This document shows positions 34,975-44,580 of a stretch of DNA of 64,000 nt, piece by piece; position 1 is the stretch's first letter; each line of letters starts with the position of its first letter. Below the pieces are notes generated by a model. The model was not told the origin of the DNA, ran no database searches, and worked only from the letters and a program-made list of their open reading frames with translations. Made by a program: the position numbers and the translations under genes. Source of the DNA: Hericium rajendrae (taxonomy: Eukaryota; Basidiomycota; Agaricomycetes; Russulales; Hericiaceae); the NCBI GenBank assembly GCA_033439255.1, contig CM065878.1:5208001-5272000 (forward strand), read 5' to 3'.

Positions 34975-35591
34975 TCGACTACATCACCGAGTTCGAGTCC
35001 CTCGCCCCTCGCACCGGCTACAACGATGTGGCCCTAATTGACTGGTTCCTGCGTGGCCTAAACAATGCGCTGCGGGATGATTGCCAGCGAAGCTACCCCA
35101 CGCCCACCACACTGGCTGAATGGAAGGAGAGGGCCCGTGACAGGAACGCTGCCTACCTCATGTGCACCCGGTTCCAGAGTCCCCGCCCTACAACTGGGCG
35201 CACCCCGGTGAGCACTCGCTCCCCTCAGTCCACATCTACTGGCCGATCCCGCACAGTTGCCGCTACAGGTGCCCAACTGCCCAAACTCTCAGAGTCTGAC
35301 TGTGAGCGCCTCAGACATGAGGGCGGTTGCTTCTGCTGCCGCCAGAAGGGCCATGGCTTCCGCGACTGCCCCCTCAATGCCGACTCCAACCCTCGTGCCC
35401 CAGCCCCTCGTGTCCGAGCGCTAGAAACCAGCTCTGCCCCGGGAGTAGCTCCAGAAGATACAGCTGCCACCCTCGCTGTCCCCGCCATCAACAGGTCCAT
35501 CACTGACTTATCATCGCAGTTGAAGGACTTGAGCGAGGAGGAGAGGGAAGAGGCAAAGGCTGCATTAAAGGATATGGTTGAGGGTTTTTAA
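34608..35591 (+). CDS. gag: Gag polyprotein of the Ty3/gypsy element
   Basis: 327 codons from ATG 34608. The N-terminal two thirds resemble a retrotransposon Gag capsid region (PFEGDRSKSKEFQLRIRLF, ALRTRFNLDFSPLDDSKDA, VVDYITEFESLAPRTGYND, LIDWFLRGLNNALRDD). A single CCHC zinc knuckle, C-X2-C-X4-H-X4-C in CFCCRQKGHGFRDC, lies near residue 243 and would bind RNA. The C terminus is a coiled acidic/basic helix (LKDLSEEEREEAKAALKDMVEGF). The stop TAA is preceded directly by the heptamer GGGTTTT, in frame for -1 slippage into pol. It packages element RNA in virus-like particles in the cytoplasm. Confidence 0.93.
   Translation: MSNPEIGVKPAPFEGDRSKSKEFQLRIRLFLRANSARYKEDAAQISLFLDLCQGPIASQWATQRVEEILEDDDLVAASPSHVPRYANLTALRTRFNLDFSPLDDSKDASHAIQTLQMGTRPVVDYITEFESLAPRTGYNDVALIDWFLRGLNNALRDDCQRSYPTPTTLAEWKERARDRNAAYLMCTRFQSPRPTTGRTPVSTRSPQSTSTGRSRTVAATGAQLPKLSESDCERLRHEGGCFCCRQKGHGFRDCPLNADSNPRAPAPRVRALETSSAPGVAPEDTAATLAVPAINRSITDLSSQLKDLSEEEREEAKAALKDMVEGF
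35582..35588 (+). promoter_or_regulatory. -1 programmed frameshift heptamer G GGT TTT
   Basis: Read in the gag frame this is G-GGT-TTT followed at once by TAA (35589-35591), exactly the X XXY YYZ form. A slip of one base back enters the pol frame, which is open from here (GGG TTT TTA AAG TGC CCC) into the protease. No downstream pseudoknot was checked. Confidence 0.7.
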
Positions 35592-38500
35592 AGTGCCCCC
35601 CGGTCACATCGTCTGTGGGTGGCAAGAAACATTTCTTTGATCCGTCAAATCGCTTCTCTGTACTATCCGACCCCTGTGAGCAATCGTATCCATCGTCTTT
35701 GCGTATGTCCGCTATCACGCCCAACCGTCAGACACTGTCCATTACGCTCCAGGCCAAGATTATCACTGCCCCGATCAAGAAACAAATCGACGCTGAGGCA
35801 CTTCTCGATAGTGGTGCAGAAGGCATCATTATGCACCCCGAGTTTGCCAAGAAACACCAGTTCCCCCTCAAGAAACTCCCTAAACCCTTTCCCGTTCGCA
35901 ACGTGGACAACTCCGAAAACATCATGGGCTGGGTTCGCTATTCAGTCAATCAGAACATCCGCATTTACGCCAAGGACTCGACGTCCTTCCATGAGGAGAC
36001 AGCTGAGTTCTATCTCGTTGACATTGGTGACTACGACATCATCCTTGGGACTGATTGGTTACAGGAGCACAACCCTGAAATTGATTGGGTCTCTCGTCGT
36101 GTCGACATGACTCGCTGCCCTCCCTCTTGCACTCTGAATAAACCTCTGGTCAAGAATCTGTCCACTCGCACTGAACGCCGCCAGTCAGCCCCTCGTCCAC
36201 CAGTCCTCAGTGCTGCTGCAGTACTGCTCCCCCCACCTTGCCCCCCTCTATTGCTCCCACTGCCCCCGCCATTTGTCGCTGCCCCACTTCCCAAATACGT
36301 GATCCCTGCTCGCCGAGTCCAAGGCGTCCGCCTTCGCCGCATCCACCTGTCCAAAGTTCCTGCATGCCTATTCACTGAGGACGATGACCCCCGACCTCAT
36401 GTCGATGACGACTGGGTTGAAGAGGGCCTTCACCTAGCTGGCGTTCTCTCTGACTGGGACACACCACCCCCACCAGATGACGACCCCGACTATCAACACA
36501 CCATCCGTATCCGTCGCTCTTTCACCAATGCTCAGAAACTGGCTGAGCGTGTGGCCACTCGTGTTGCAGAGAAGTCCTTTGCTGAGATGGTTCCCCTTCA
36601 GTATCAGGATTTCCAACCTGTCTTTGACGAGGAATCCTCCCATCGCCTCCCCGAACGTCGCCCTTGGGATCACGCCATTGACCTGAAAGATGGCTTTGAA
36701 CCCCGCTCCTGCAAGGTCTATCCCATGGCTCCTACTGAACAGGAGGACCTCGATTCATTCCTTGATGACCAGGTCAAGAAAGGCTACATCCGTCCTTCCA
36801 AATCCCCTATGGCAAGTCCCTTCTTCTTTATCAAGAAAAAAGATGGAAAACTATGCCCCGTCCAGGACTATCGCACCCTCAACAAAGGCACCATCAAGAA
36901 TGAATATCCCCTGCCCCTCATCTCTGAACTCGTTGACAAGCTCAAGGGTGCCAAAGTCTTCTCCAAGATGGACGTTCGTTGGGGTTACAACAACGTTCGC
37001 ATCAAGGAGGGCGACGAATGGAAAGCCGCCTTCAAAACCAACCGCGGTCTCTTTGAACCCCTGGTGATGTTTTTTGGTCTTACGAACTCCCCTGCCACGT
37101 TCCAGGGAATGATGAATGAACTTTTCAAGGATCTCATCGACACAGGCAAAGTCGTCATCTACATGGACGATATCCTCATTTTCACCAAAACCCTCGAAGA
37201 ACACCGCGACCTTGTGCGCAAGGTCCTCCAACGCCTCCAGGACAATGACCTCTTCCTCAAACCAGAGAAGTGCTCTTTTGAGCAGCCCTCAGTTGAGTTC
37301 CTCGGTCTCATCGTCTCCCATAACACACTCGCCATGGACCCTGTCAAGGTTGCAGGCATTGCTGAATGGCCTGCCCCTCGTAACGTCAAGGACGTCCAGT
37401 CCTTTGTTGGCTTTGGCAACTTCTATCGACAATTTATCCAGGACTTCTCCAAAGTCGCTCGTCCCATGTTCAACCTTACCAAGAAAGACCATCCTTGGGC
37501 CTGGTCTGCTGAATGTCAACACACCTTTGAGGCTCTTAAAGCTGCGTTCACCTCGTCCCCAGTCCTTATCATGCCTGACCCGTCCAAACCCTACCTGGTT
37601 GAGGTCGATGCCTCAGACTATGCCACAGGAGGTATCCTATCCCAGCGCGGGGAAGACGAGCAATGGCACCCCGTTGCTTACATCTCCAAGGCCTTCACTG
37701 CCCCTGAACGCAACTACGACATCTATGACAAGGAACTCCTGGCCATCATCCGTGCCCTCGAAGCCTGGCGCCACTACCTGGAAGGTTCTCCCCATACGGT
37801 GGAGATCTGAACCGACCATAAGAACCTGGAATACTTCAAGTCTGCCCAAAAGCTGAGTCGTCGTCAAGCTCGCTGGGCTCTCTTCCTCACTCGTTTCGAC
37901 TTCACCCTGATCCACAAACCCAGTATTCATCACCGGCCAGATGCCATGTCGAGACGACCTGACCATAGAGAGGGGGTGGATGACGACAACCCTGATCGTG
38001 TCCTCCTCGACCCCAAGTACTTCCAGATCCGTGCTACACGTCCAGCTGCTGTCAAGTCCATTGGCAATGCTGATCTTCGCCAACGCATTCACAATGCCAA
38101 GACCAAGGACATTGAGGTTGTTCAAGCCCTTGATGTGATCCTGAACAATGGTCCTCGCTCTCTCGTCAAGAACCTCCAAGAATGGAACTACGAGGATGGC
38201 CTCATCCTCTTTCGTGGCAAAGTCTACATCCCTGCTGACAAGGACCTTCGTCGGGACATCGTCAAGCTGCATCATGACACCCCCATGGCTGGTCACCCAG
38301 GATGCTACAAGACCTATGAGCTCCTCAGTCGCAACTACTGGTGGCCCGGTATGTCTGTCTTTGTTCGTGATTATGTTGATGGCTGTGCTACCTGCCAGGC
38401 CACCAAGGTTCAAAATCACCGCCCTCATGTTGAAACAATTCCCAATGCCATCCCTACCCGTTCCTTCCAAGACATTACCTCGGACTTCATCGTCAAACTC

Positions 38501-39604
38501 CCAGAATGCCAAGGCTATGACTCCATCAATGTGGTCGTCGACCGTTTTACAAAGCACGTCTCCTTCACTCCTTGTAATGAGACCATTACCAGTGATGGCA
38601 CAGTCGACATCCTTTTTGACAGGATTTATCGGAACTACGGCCTCTGGGAACGCCTCATCTCTGATCGTGGCCCACAGTATGCAGGCAAAGTCATGCGTGG
38701 CGTCTTTGACAAACTTGGTATCAAGTCCTCCCTCAGCACCGCCTATCATCCACAGACCGACGGCGAGTCAGAACGCGTCAACCAAGAACTTGAGCAGTTC
38801 CTTCGTACCTTCTGCAACTATCGTCAGGATGATTGGGTCCAATGGCTCCCTTACGCTGAGTTCTCGCACAACCACCGTATCCACAGCGTCACTAACTGAG
38901 CTCCATTTGAAATGCTCCTCGGCTATATTCCCACTGCCATCCCCACTGTCAACCCCACATCGTCTACACCTGCCGTCGAGGATCGTTTCTGTCATCTCGA
39001 ACAACTTTGCACTGAGGTCCAGGCCAGCCTTCAAACAGCTGCTGATCTCATGAAGCGCAACAACCAGGACCATATGCACGACACCATCCACTTCCAGGTT
39101 GGTGACAAGGTCTGGCTCGATGGCAAGAACATCAAAACCACACGACCCAAAGCTAAGCTTGCTGGTCGACGCCTGGGACCTTTCAAAATCACTGATGTCC
39201 TGGGCCCAGTCTCTTACCGACTGAAGCTACCACCCACCTGGCGTATCCACCCGGTGTTCCACACGTCCCTGTTGTCCCCTTACAAGGAAACTGATGCTCA
39301 TGGTCCCAACTTCCCTGCACCACCACCTGACCTTGTGGAGGGCGAGGAAGAGTACGAAGTTGAGTCTGTCCTCGATGCTCGTCTCACCCGGAACAAACGC
39401 GGCATTGAATATCTCGTCAAGTGGGCAGGCTACCCTGATTCGGAAAATCAGTGGCTTTCATGTACCTCCCTTTCCAATGCCCATGGTGCAATCACCGACT
39501 TCTACACCCGCCATCCGCATGCACTCAAGGCTCCCAATCTTCGTGGACTCATCTACCTCGACCCCGTCCATGCTCATCACGCACTCCAGGCGAAAGTGCA
39601 TCTT

Positions 39605-39617
39605 AGAGAGGGGGTGA
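39605..39617 (+). promoter_or_regulatory. Polypurine tract
   Basis: agagagggggtga directly precedes the TGTCATGG start of the 3' LTR, where plus-strand DNA synthesis is primed. It also encodes part of the last pol residues (LREGV). Confidence 0.85.
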
Positions 39618-40042
39618 TGTCATGGATCGCTCCATTTCTCTCCGCCTTCTTCTCTGCCATCAAGGCATCGTGTCGGTCATGTGCTCCAGCAGCCCCATCA
39701 CATGTTCACTTCCTCACATGACCTGGGGCTATCCTTCACCCATGCCCTTGTTCCCCTTTGGGACATCCTATTGTTCTCCCTCCCATTGTTCTCCTTTTGG
39801 CCACCATTGTTCTCACTCTATTGTTCGACCCATTATGGTGTCCATTGTTCTTTTCCCATTGTCGTCCCAGTACTTATAGGCTCCCTGTCGCTCGCCTATT
39901 TCCCTAGATTGTCCATTTCATCTGTACCGTACTGTACCTCCAATACAGGTCACTGCGCTGCTAGTCGCTCTCTGCTCTCTCGCTCCCATCATCGCTGGTG
40001 ACTTGGGGGTGGTTCTCTGCTGTCTACGACCGAGTCTTGACA
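39618..40042 (+). repeat. 3' LTR
   Basis: 425 bp, matching the 5' LTR apart from about six substitutions and two extra G near the end (cttgggggtgg against cttgggtgg). It contains the last 104 bases of the pol frame (stop at 39719-39721). The right target-site duplication CCCAC follows at 40043. Confidence 0.95.
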
Positions 40043-40146
40043 CCCACGAGGCTCAGAACGCACATCAGCATCGAGTCCCTCGTGCATGTCTGTGGCCTCG
40101 CACCTTGCAGAGCTAAGATATGTGCGACACTGACTGGTGGGCCTCA
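40043..40146. repeat. Minisatellite array, segment between the two LTR insertions
   Basis: It continues the 92-94 bp unit (cccacgaggctcagaacgcacatcagcatcgag..., then gcagagctaagatatgtgcgacactgactggtgggcctca) after the chromovirus. Confidence 0.85.
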
Positions 40147-40528
40147 TGTCAAGACTGGGTTCAGGGGAACAGTGAAGCCATCCAAGTCACCCCAAGGGAT
40201 CAAGGATCAAAAAGCAGAGGATGTCATAGAGAGTAGAGACAGGCTGAGAATGTCTAGGGTACAATAAGACTGGAGAGTCAAGTGGACAAACTGAGGAAGC
40301 CAGTCAGAAAGGTAGCCCTATATATACTGGAAGGATAGCCCAAAGGAGAACAAGGGATATCCTGAAAGGGGAACAAGGGGAAGGGGAACAAGGGATGTCC
40401 CAAAGGGGAACAAGGGATATTCTAAAGGGGAACAAGGGATATCCTAACAGGGAACAAGGGGACATAACAAGGGAGTGTCCATATAGGGAACAAAGGGAAT
40501 GAAGAAGACCAATGGGTGATTCATGACA
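40147..40528 (-). mobile_element. Solo LTR, reverse orientation, with CCTCA duplication
   Basis: A 382-bp insert in the satellite begins TGTCAAGACTGGG and ends GATTCATGACA; 5-bp CCTCA flanks (40142-40146, 40529-40533) are the duplicated target. Its ends match the reverse complement of the chromovirus LTR ends (TGTCAAGACT..., ...ATCCATGACA), and the interior shares the ggaacaagggatgtcccaaagggg motif, here tandemly repeated. It is therefore a solo LTR of a related family in the opposite direction, left after LTR-LTR recombination. Confidence 0.85.
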
Positions 40529-40800
40529 CCTCAGAATGAGCATGAGCATCCAACCCGCTCGTCCATGTTTGTGAGCCTGCTTGTCCTTGTCCCCAGCCTC
40601 ACTGACTCGCACAGCTAAAAAACCTGTGCGATGCTGACCGGCGGGCCTCAGAACATGCATGAGTGTCGAGCTCGCTAATCCTTGTCCTTGGTCTTGCACC
40701 CTCACACAGCTAATTACATGTGTGATGTACACTCATAGGCCTCAGAATGTGCACAACCATCCAGCTCCCTCAAACGTGTCCCTGGCCTCGTGGACTTGCC
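40529..40800. repeat. Minisatellite array, right remnant
   Basis: Two to three degenerate units (cctcagaatgagcatgagcatccaacccgctcg..., gatgctgaccggcgggcctcagaaca..., ataggcctcagaatgtgcac...). It fades into unrelated sequence after about 40800. Confidence 0.75.
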
Positions 40801-41112
40801 ATGCTCAGAATATGTCCCACCTTGCTTCACACACATGTGTGTCCCTAGCTTGTGCTGGCATGGGCCTCCGATGCATGGCTATGATGCTTGAGCACATGAG
40901 AACAGTGCAGAGATGGCACGAGCTCAGAGCTCGGATGCCCTCATAGAGTGCTGGGATGCATGGGCATGGTGCTAGGATCTGCTAGGATGCACAGGCTCAC
41001 TGCTTGAGTCCGGGTACAGTGCTTATGGTAAACATGATAACTGCAGTAGAACAGTGTAATGAGTATACAACTGTCTGTTGGGATAATGTATATATATTTT
41101 TTTAAGAAAAAC

Positions 41113-42714
41113 TCAGCGGGGAGCGCGTGAAGGATGAGGCTGACGACGGTGACTCAAACCCTGGACAGGAGCTAACTTCAAAGGATCAGGACCACCACAA
41201 CTGCTCCCAACCCCACGACCCCTACGGTCTCCATGATCTCCACGAGCCCCACGAGCCCCATGAGCCTCACGAGCCTCACGAGCCTCACGAGCCTCATGAG
41301 CCTCACGAGCCCTACAAACCCCACCAGCCCCATGAGATGGCCCTGCACCAGCACCCACTGCATCTTCATATGAAGTCCATGGCACGTCGACAATCTCATC
41401 CTTGTCTGACTTCTCTGACTCTGTGTCGTCGGGTGGGGGTGTAGCCTTCTCACGTCGGCGTTGCTCGATCTCCTTATGCCTGAGGTGAATGGAAAGGGTA
41501 ACATGGCTTGGCATGCCTGGCAAGCGTTTGGGGCCAGGGCGGTTGGACTTCGGTGGAGACGCGGAGGGCTTGCGTTTCTTGTTCTGGCTGGGGGCTTGGG
41601 CAGATTGGTCCCTGTCGCTGAGCTCCATGGGCTGCTCATGGCTGTCATCTCCGCCATCAGGGTCGGACGTCAGAAAGTTGGGGGTCGAGGGTTCTTGGAA
41701 CATGTCTGAGTTCATGTCCATCCTCGTCGAGGTGTCCCCATGCTCCGTGTATATCTGCTGAGTCAGGCTCGCCTGGAGGGTCAGGTCATCGTGAAGGGCC
41801 TCAGCTTCCTCTTCAGCAGTCTTGTCCATGGCTGGAGGGGGCTTGCTGACACTGGCATCAGCAGGGCCAATGGTGTCCTTCTTCTTCATGCCATCGACTA
41901 TGGACGTCGGCCGGTCCCTGCGGGGCTCCACATTATCAGCGCCCGTATCAGAGGCCACCTCATGCTCAGTGTACATCTGCTGGGTCAGGCTCATCTGCAT
42001 GGTGAGGTTGTCATGGAGGGCCTCAGCTTCCTCTTCAGCAGTGTTGTCCGTGGCTGCAGGAGGCTTGCTGACACTGGTATCGGCAGGGCCAGTGGCATCC
42101 TTCTTCTTCATGCCACTGACTATGGACATCGGCCAATCCCAGGGGGACTGTACATCACCAGTGCCAGTATCGGAGGCCAGGGAGTAGGGGGCTGATGCTG
42201 AGTGCTCTGCCAACACAGGTGCAGCTGACTTGCGTGGGGACACAGGTACACCTGACTGGGGTGGGGACACAAGGTGCTGGCACTCAGGCAGAGGGGTGCA
42301 TGAAATTTGGCGTGGAGTCAGTTGCGGGTGATGCACTGCCGTTTTGCCTGCTCTGGACACCTCCAATTCCTTCTCTGTTACCTCAGGCTCTGACAGGGGC
42401 AAGGGCAAACTGGGACAAGGGGGCATGGTGGGCTTCATGGTCAAGGGCCCCACTGCCAGACCCTTGCTGGAGGAAGCTGCAGGTTGCTTGACCTGCTTCC
42501 TGGCGGGGGCAGCCTTCTTTCCCTTCGACGGCTTCAGCAGCTTCAGCTCTTTCGGCTCATTGGAGGTCTTGTGGGCTGAGGCTTTGGGCTTGTCCTTGCC
42601 CTTCTTCAGAACGTCGTCATCATCCTCATTGTCCATCGGGTCGGCAATCTCCTCCTCATCCTCCTCCTCCTCTGCCTCAGCATTCATGACAGCGAGAATT
42701 TTTTCTAAACACAT
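41113..42714 (-). CDS. Hypothetical acidic, low-complexity protein with internal duplication
   Basis: An open frame of 533 codons with no known domain. N terminus: Glu/Asp-rich (EEEEDEEEIADPMDNEDDDD), then Lys/Pro-rich with nuclear-signal-like runs. Residues about 181-254 and 255-328 are a tandem duplication (both contain SIV(S/D)GMKKKD, VSKPP, TAEEEAEALHD, LTQQ(M/I)YTEH). A basic stretch KKRKPSASPPKSNRPGPKR (about 383-401) may target the nucleus. The C-terminal part encodes EAREAHGARGA-like repeats from a 9-bp DNA repeat (gagcctcac, 41238-41310). An intron (GTAAGT ... TTTAG, about 42710-42760) probably links it to an exon further upstream near 42780-42930, so the listed start may be internal. 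It might be a gene of a decayed mobile element. Function unknown. Confidence 0.5.
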   Translation of the reverse strand: MCLEKILAVMNAEAEEEEDEEEIADPMDNEDDDDVLKKGKDKPKASAHKTSNEPKELKLLKPSKGKKAAPARKQVKQPAASSSKGLAVGPLTMKPTMPPCPSLPLPLSEPEVTEKELEVSRAGKTAVHHPQLTPRQISCTPLPECQHLVSPPQSGVPVSPRKSAAPVLAEHSASAPYSLASDTGTGDVQSPWDWPMSIVSGMKKKDATGPADTSVSKPPAATDNTAEEEAEALHDNLTMQMSLTQQMYTEHEVASDTGADNVEPRRDRPTSIVDGMKKKDTIGPADASVSKPPPAMDKTAEEEAEALHDDLTLQASLTQQIYTEHGDTSTRMDMNSDMFQEPSTPNFLTSDPDGGDDSHEQPMELSDRDQSAQAPSQNKKRKPSASPPKSNRPGPKRLPGMPSHVTLSIHLRHKEIEQRRREKATPPPDDTESEKSDKDEIVDVPWTSYEDAVGAGAGPSHGAGGVCRAREAHEAREAREAREAHGARGARGDHGDRRGRGVGSSCGGPDPLKLAPVQGLSHRRQPHPSRAPR

Positions 42715-43020
42715 ACAGTCAGTGAGTGGGTGGCATCCTATCTAGCTAAGTGAGACTTACTGAGGATGCCATGCTTGTTCGTGAATGACTTATACAGTCA
42801 AATAGTGGTGGTACCACAAATCTTGCGCTCGTCGGATTGGGCTCAAACTTTTTGCACATATGCAGAACCATATTAGGATATGATGTGCAAATTTTTAGAG
42901 CAATTGGCTGTCTCAATTTTAAGATAAAAATCAATCAATGTTGGGGAGGAACAGTAAGGAATTGTATGTTGTATTACTTTAAAAGGAAGGTGACATTTTG
43001 TCTGCCAATGCTAGCTTAAC

Positions 43021-43540
43021 AAGCTGCACCGAGCCAAACACCTAGCCAAGGTTATCAAGCCAGACACCTAGCTGCACTGATCTAGACATCACACTGTACT
43101 GAGCCAGATACCTAGCTGTAGCTTGAGTCATGAGCCACCAAGCCACCGAGCTGAGCCACTGAGCCAAGCCACCAAGTCACCGAGCCAAGCCACCAAGCCA
43201 CTGAGCTAAGCCACTGAGCCACCGAGTCACCGAGCCACCGAGCCACTGAAAATAAATTTCCAAATTTGGACATATAGTTTAGTGTTGATTCAGTCTGGCT
43301 CAGTGAGCCACCGAGCCACTGATCCACTGATCCAGCTGAGGAGTAGCTCGGTCCTTGGCTCAGTTCTTGGCTCGGTGGCTTGGTCCTTGGCTCAATGGCT
43401 CACCGAGCCAGACCGAACCAACACTAAACTATATTTCCAAATTTGGAAATTTATTTTCAGTGGCTCGGTGGCTCGGCTCGGTGGCTCGGTGAGCCACCGA
43501 GCCAAAAGAGCCGAGTACCTCACTTGGTGGGCTTAGGGTG
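43021..43540. repeat. GAGCCACC / GGTGGCTC fold-back element
   Basis: Arms of (gagccacc)n with the palindromic core aatttccaaatttgga at 43240-43290 and its inverse at 43415-43460, so that ctgaaaataaatttcc...atatagtttagtgttg pairs with accaacactaaactatatttcc...ttattttcag. The middle (about 43330-43370) is the loop. It could form a long hairpin. Confidence 0.8.
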
Positions 43541-43785
43541 TGGCTCGAGCTATGGCTAGGTGTCTGGCTCAGTGTGGCTCAGGGGTGCAGCTGGCTAACA
43601 CAGTGCTGGCTCTACATGGCTCCACTTGGCTCAATATGTGGTTGGTAATTGGCATTGGCTCTTTTGGCTCGGTGAGGCTCTGGCCCATGCAAAGCTACCG
43701 AGCTACTGAAAATAAACTTCCAAATTTGGAAATATAGTTTGATGTTGATTTGGTTTGGCTCGGTCAAGGACCGAGCTGCTCCTCA
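43541..43785. repeat. GGCTCGGT-type repeat, partial
   Basis: Continuous GGCTCAGTGTGGCTC-like units and another copy of the aaacttccaaatttggaaatatagttt core (43715-43745). It links the fold-back block to the next element. Confidence 0.6.
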
Positions 43786-44580
43786 GCTGGGTAATATTTG
43801 AGAGAACAAAAAAGAATGGGTTGGTAAAAATATTGCTCAAAAAGGAAGGTGGTATGCCAATGCTGGCTCGATATGGCTCGGTGCAGCTACACTGAACTGC
43901 CGAGCCACAGACAAGCCAAAAAAAAAAAGGCCCAGTGAGCCACCGAGCCACACCGAGCCACCGAGCCAGCCATGGCTTGGGGTGTGGCTTGGTCTCTGGC
44001 TCAGTCTGTGGCTAGCTTTAGTGCCTGCTGACTGTTCTGTGGCTTGGTATGTGGTTTTCAGTAGGTGGGTTGGGTTGTGTAGCTCAGTGTCAGCTAGTAG
44101 TGGCTCAATGTTGCATAGTAGATAGGATGATGGGCTCAAATAGCCCAGCACTGACCGAGCCAGAGACCTAGCCACATGCCGAGCCAGAGACCTAGTCGCA
44201 CCCCAAGCCATACGAGCCGCACAAGTGTGGCTCAGGGTGCGACGACTGGGTCTCTGGCTCGGCACGTGGCTAGGTCTCTGGCTCGGTCAGTGGCTCGGTA
44301 GGTCTCTGGCTCGGCGTGTGGCTAGGTCTCTGGCTCGGTCAGTGGCTCGGTAGCTCAATAAGCTGCACCGAGCCATGTCGAGCCGCCGAGCCATTGAAAA
44401 CTGGATTTCCAAATCTGGAAATCAGATTTCACCAGGCAGACTCGGGGTGTGTCGGTCGTCTCTGGCTAGCTTAGTACTGGCACTATGTGGCTTGGTATGT
44501 GATATTCAGTGGTATTGGCTCACGTGTCTGGCTCGGTGCAGCTTGGAGTGCAGCTAGGTGTCTGGCTTGCTGCAGCTTGG
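43786..44580 (-). repeat. GGCTCGGT element, copy A (inverted relative to 53.8 kb copy)
   Basis: Reads cagctgggtaatatttgag, then aatgggttggtaaaaatattg, polyA/GGCCCAGTGAGCC, (cgagccacc)n, gtggttttcagtaggtgggttg, and ends with the core gatttccaaatctggaaatc and a cagctaggtgtctggc tail. The reverse complement of nearly the same text lies at 53786-54480. No coding capacity. Confidence 0.85.

Larger units (their letters stand above)
35582..39721 (+). pseudogene. pol: Pol polyprotein, two nonsense codons
   Basis: One frame, reached by -1 shift from gag, runs to 39721. Domains: aspartic protease with LLDSGAEG (near 35800); reverse transcriptase with the YMDD box at 37160-37171; RNase H with VEVDASDYATGG; integrase with an HHCC finger (HHDTPMAGHPG ... 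CATCQATK, near 38270-38400) and a DDE core (VVVDRFTKH, SDRGPQYAG, QTDGESERVNQELE); GPF/Y-like LGPFKITD; and a C-terminal chromodomain (EEEYEVESVLDAR ... EYLVKWAGYP) at about 39345-39520. Stops: TGA at 37808-37810, inside the RNase H TDHKNLEYF block where Trp is normal, and TGA at 38897-38899 before APFEMLLGY. The last codons lie inside the 3' LTR. Full activity is unlikely without suppression. Confidence 0.92.
32967..40042 (+). mobile_element. Ty3/gypsy chromovirus, complete with LTRs and TSD
   Basis: A 7,076-bp LTR retrotransposon inserted in the minisatellite. Both ends are TGTCATGG...TTGACA (TG...CA) and the flanks carry a 5-bp duplication CCCAC (32962-32966 and 40043-40047); removing the element restores the satellite phrase gctgacccacgaggctc. 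Order: 5' LTR, leader open frame, gag, -1 slippery site, protease-RT-RNase H-integrase-chromodomain, polypurine tract, 3' LTR. The chromodomain and gene order (RT before integrase) place it among chromoviruses. LTRs differ at about six bases and one 2-bp indel by eye, so insertion is recent, yet pol carries two stop codons, so this copy is probably defective. Confidence 0.95.

Noticed and set aside
37637-38749. 370-codon open frame on the minus strand
   Set aside because: Mirror of the integrase region of pol; no motif, and pol is clearly the coding strand.
41238-41310. Functional collagen-like or EAR-motif domain
   Set aside because: The EAREAH run comes from a 9-bp DNA repeat at the frame end; nothing supports a function.
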